Source: Phytophthora hibernalis (Eukaryota; Oomycota; Peronosporomycetes; Peronosporales; Peronosporaceae). From it: DNA of 64,000 nt. Positions 63,288 to 64,000 of this stretch are shown here, piece after piece (positions within the stretch are counted from its first letter, which is position 1; every line of letters begins with the position of its first letter). Location of the stretch: positions 434,001 through 498,000 of the forward strand of contig JAAKBF010000012.1 in the NCBI GenBank assembly GCA_012656075.1. The letters run 5' to 3'. A program made the position numbers and the translations under genes. A model generated the notes under the pieces. The model did no database searches, was not told where the DNA came from, and saw only the letters and a list, made by a program, of their open reading frames with translations.

Positions 63288-64000
63288 TTGAGGGAGCAAA
63301 CGCTTACTGTACTACATGGTGGTGGGGACACCGGCAAATCTTTCGTGGTGCGTCAAATCTGCGAACAGCTAAACCAAAGAGGATATGAGGTTGTGTCGAC
63401 ATGCCCTACTGGAGCTGGGGCTTGCCAGTTGATAAATGGCAGAACGTTTCACTCAGCTCTGAAATGCAGCAAAAACGGGAATCGGCTATCGGCACAATCA
63501 GCAGCGTTTCTAAGCAAACTCTTTGGCACAAACGTCGCGCTTATTGTCGTTGACGAAATCTCTATGCTAAAAGCAAAGTACTTGGCTTTGCTGGATGAAC
63601 GCCTTCGGATGCCGTACTGCAACGACCACCCGTTTGGAGGAAAATCCATTTTGCTGGTACGTCGTACGGTTGGTGGATTTTCGATCAAAATGCACCGTAA
63701 CTCAACGATGTTTTGTAGACTGGTGATTTTTGGCATCTTCAGGTCGTGAGAGGGGTTTCACTTTGCAAGTGCATGTACATGCACACCAACGATCCTGTCT
63801 TACTGCAAGCAAGACACTTGTTTTCTCAATTTACAGTGTGCACGTTACGGAAACAACAGCGGGCAAGTGAGTGCCCGACTCAACAAGCATTACTTGAGCG
63901 ATTTCGCAGGCTGCCTCGTCATTATCCACAGCAGAGCCGGTGGACCAAAAGCGACGATTCTTACCACCCGATCGATGCAGACACGACTGCTATATTGACA
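63288..64000 (+). pseudogene. PIF1-family helicase of Helitron, partial
   Basis: Walker A TVLHGGGDTGKSFVVRQICE (63310-63365) satisfies GxxxxGKS. Then CPTGAGACQLINGRTFHSAL (motif Ia area) and Walker B LIVVDEISMLKAKYLALLDE (63540-63600). After a break near 63660, coding continues (LQARHLFSQFTVCTLRKQQR) to the window edge. It would unwind DNA during rolling-circle transposition. Confidence 0.85.

Larger units (their letters stand above)
58106..64000 (+). mobile_element. Helitron (OTU, Rep, PIF1 helicase), cut by window edge
   Basis: All blocks read on the plus strand in Helitron order: OTU-like domain (58106-58760), Helitron N-terminal region (59340-60410), HUH Rep nuclease (60440-62030), linker (62100-63260) and PIF1-family helicase (63288 to the edge). 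The 5' terminus (expected TC) and 3' hairpin are not identifiable here. Frame breaks occur at nearly every block boundary. Confidence 0.85.

Noticed and set aside
1..64000. tRNA, rRNA and CRISPR arrays
   Set aside because: No cloverleaf-compatible A/B box sequence, rRNA segment or spaced short repeats were recognised on either strand by eye; a tRNA scan could still find a small one.

Overview
This window looks like a transposon-rich, gene-poor stretch of a eukaryotic nuclear genome, most likely from an oomycete or a close stramenopile relative. That placement is inference. It rests on short GT-AG introns (67-107 bp), dense nested Ty3/Gypsy, Copia, Helitron, PIF/Harbinger, hAT, Mutator-like, piggyBac and pogo elements, short secreted peptides, and one host-like gene carrying a motif common in ciliary proteins. 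I see no rRNA, tRNA or CRISPR array.

Layout. 593-11012: a hAT element with 23-bp perfect terminal inverted repeats, a transposase remnant on the plus strand and a convergent coiled-coil accessory gene; a chromodomain Ty3/Gypsy element (5742-10987) sits close to its right end. 11192-14916: the only clear multi-exon host-type gene, broken by several frameshifts. 14917-22940: mostly non-coding, with a 239-bp MITE, a small secreted-peptide gene (17209-17352), a Mutator-like (MULE) transposase fragment (18703-20086) and a second short secreted-type ORF (20933-21091). 22941-25560: 5'-truncated Copia pol ending in a 102-bp hairpin and a 3' LTR. 25930-26400: a decayed copy of the secreted-peptide gene split by a 206-bp MITE; the intact copy at 17 kb preserves the empty TA target site. 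27856-31261: a complete-length PIF/Harbinger element (TTA target duplication, two convergent genes), flanked on its left by a hAT C-terminal fragment.

31294-46250: a Ty3/Gypsy element (A), whose 5' LTR was split by a younger Ty3/Gypsy element (B, 31391-39181, TCTAG target duplication, LTRs about 98% identical). Both carry long protein-coding sequence antisense to pol, between the end of pol and the 3' LTR. In A it encodes a chromodomain-like module followed by a putative papain-like cysteine protease; in B it encodes a disordered, basic and coiled-coil Gag-like protein. 46655-49098: a MULE bounded by inverted repeats that has lost its catalytic core but carries, on the minus strand, a 2-oxoglutarate/Fe(II) oxygenase with a C-terminal zinc-finger-like motif. 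50200-53130: a Copia gag fragment and a piggyBac transposase remnant. 55627-57332: a pogo-like element whose terminal repeats resemble those of the 26-kb MITE. 57370-58068: minus-strand coding sequence that may be a captured host-gene fragment. 58106-64000: a Helitron (OTU, Rep, PIF1 helicase) running off the right edge.

Almost every reading frame here, including those of the youngest retrotransposon, is broken by frameshifts or stops. Either most copies are dead or the assembly carries indel errors; read mapping would decide. The most interesting theme is recurrent accessory genes placed opposite to the transposition genes (hAT, Harbinger, both Gypsy elements and the MULE).
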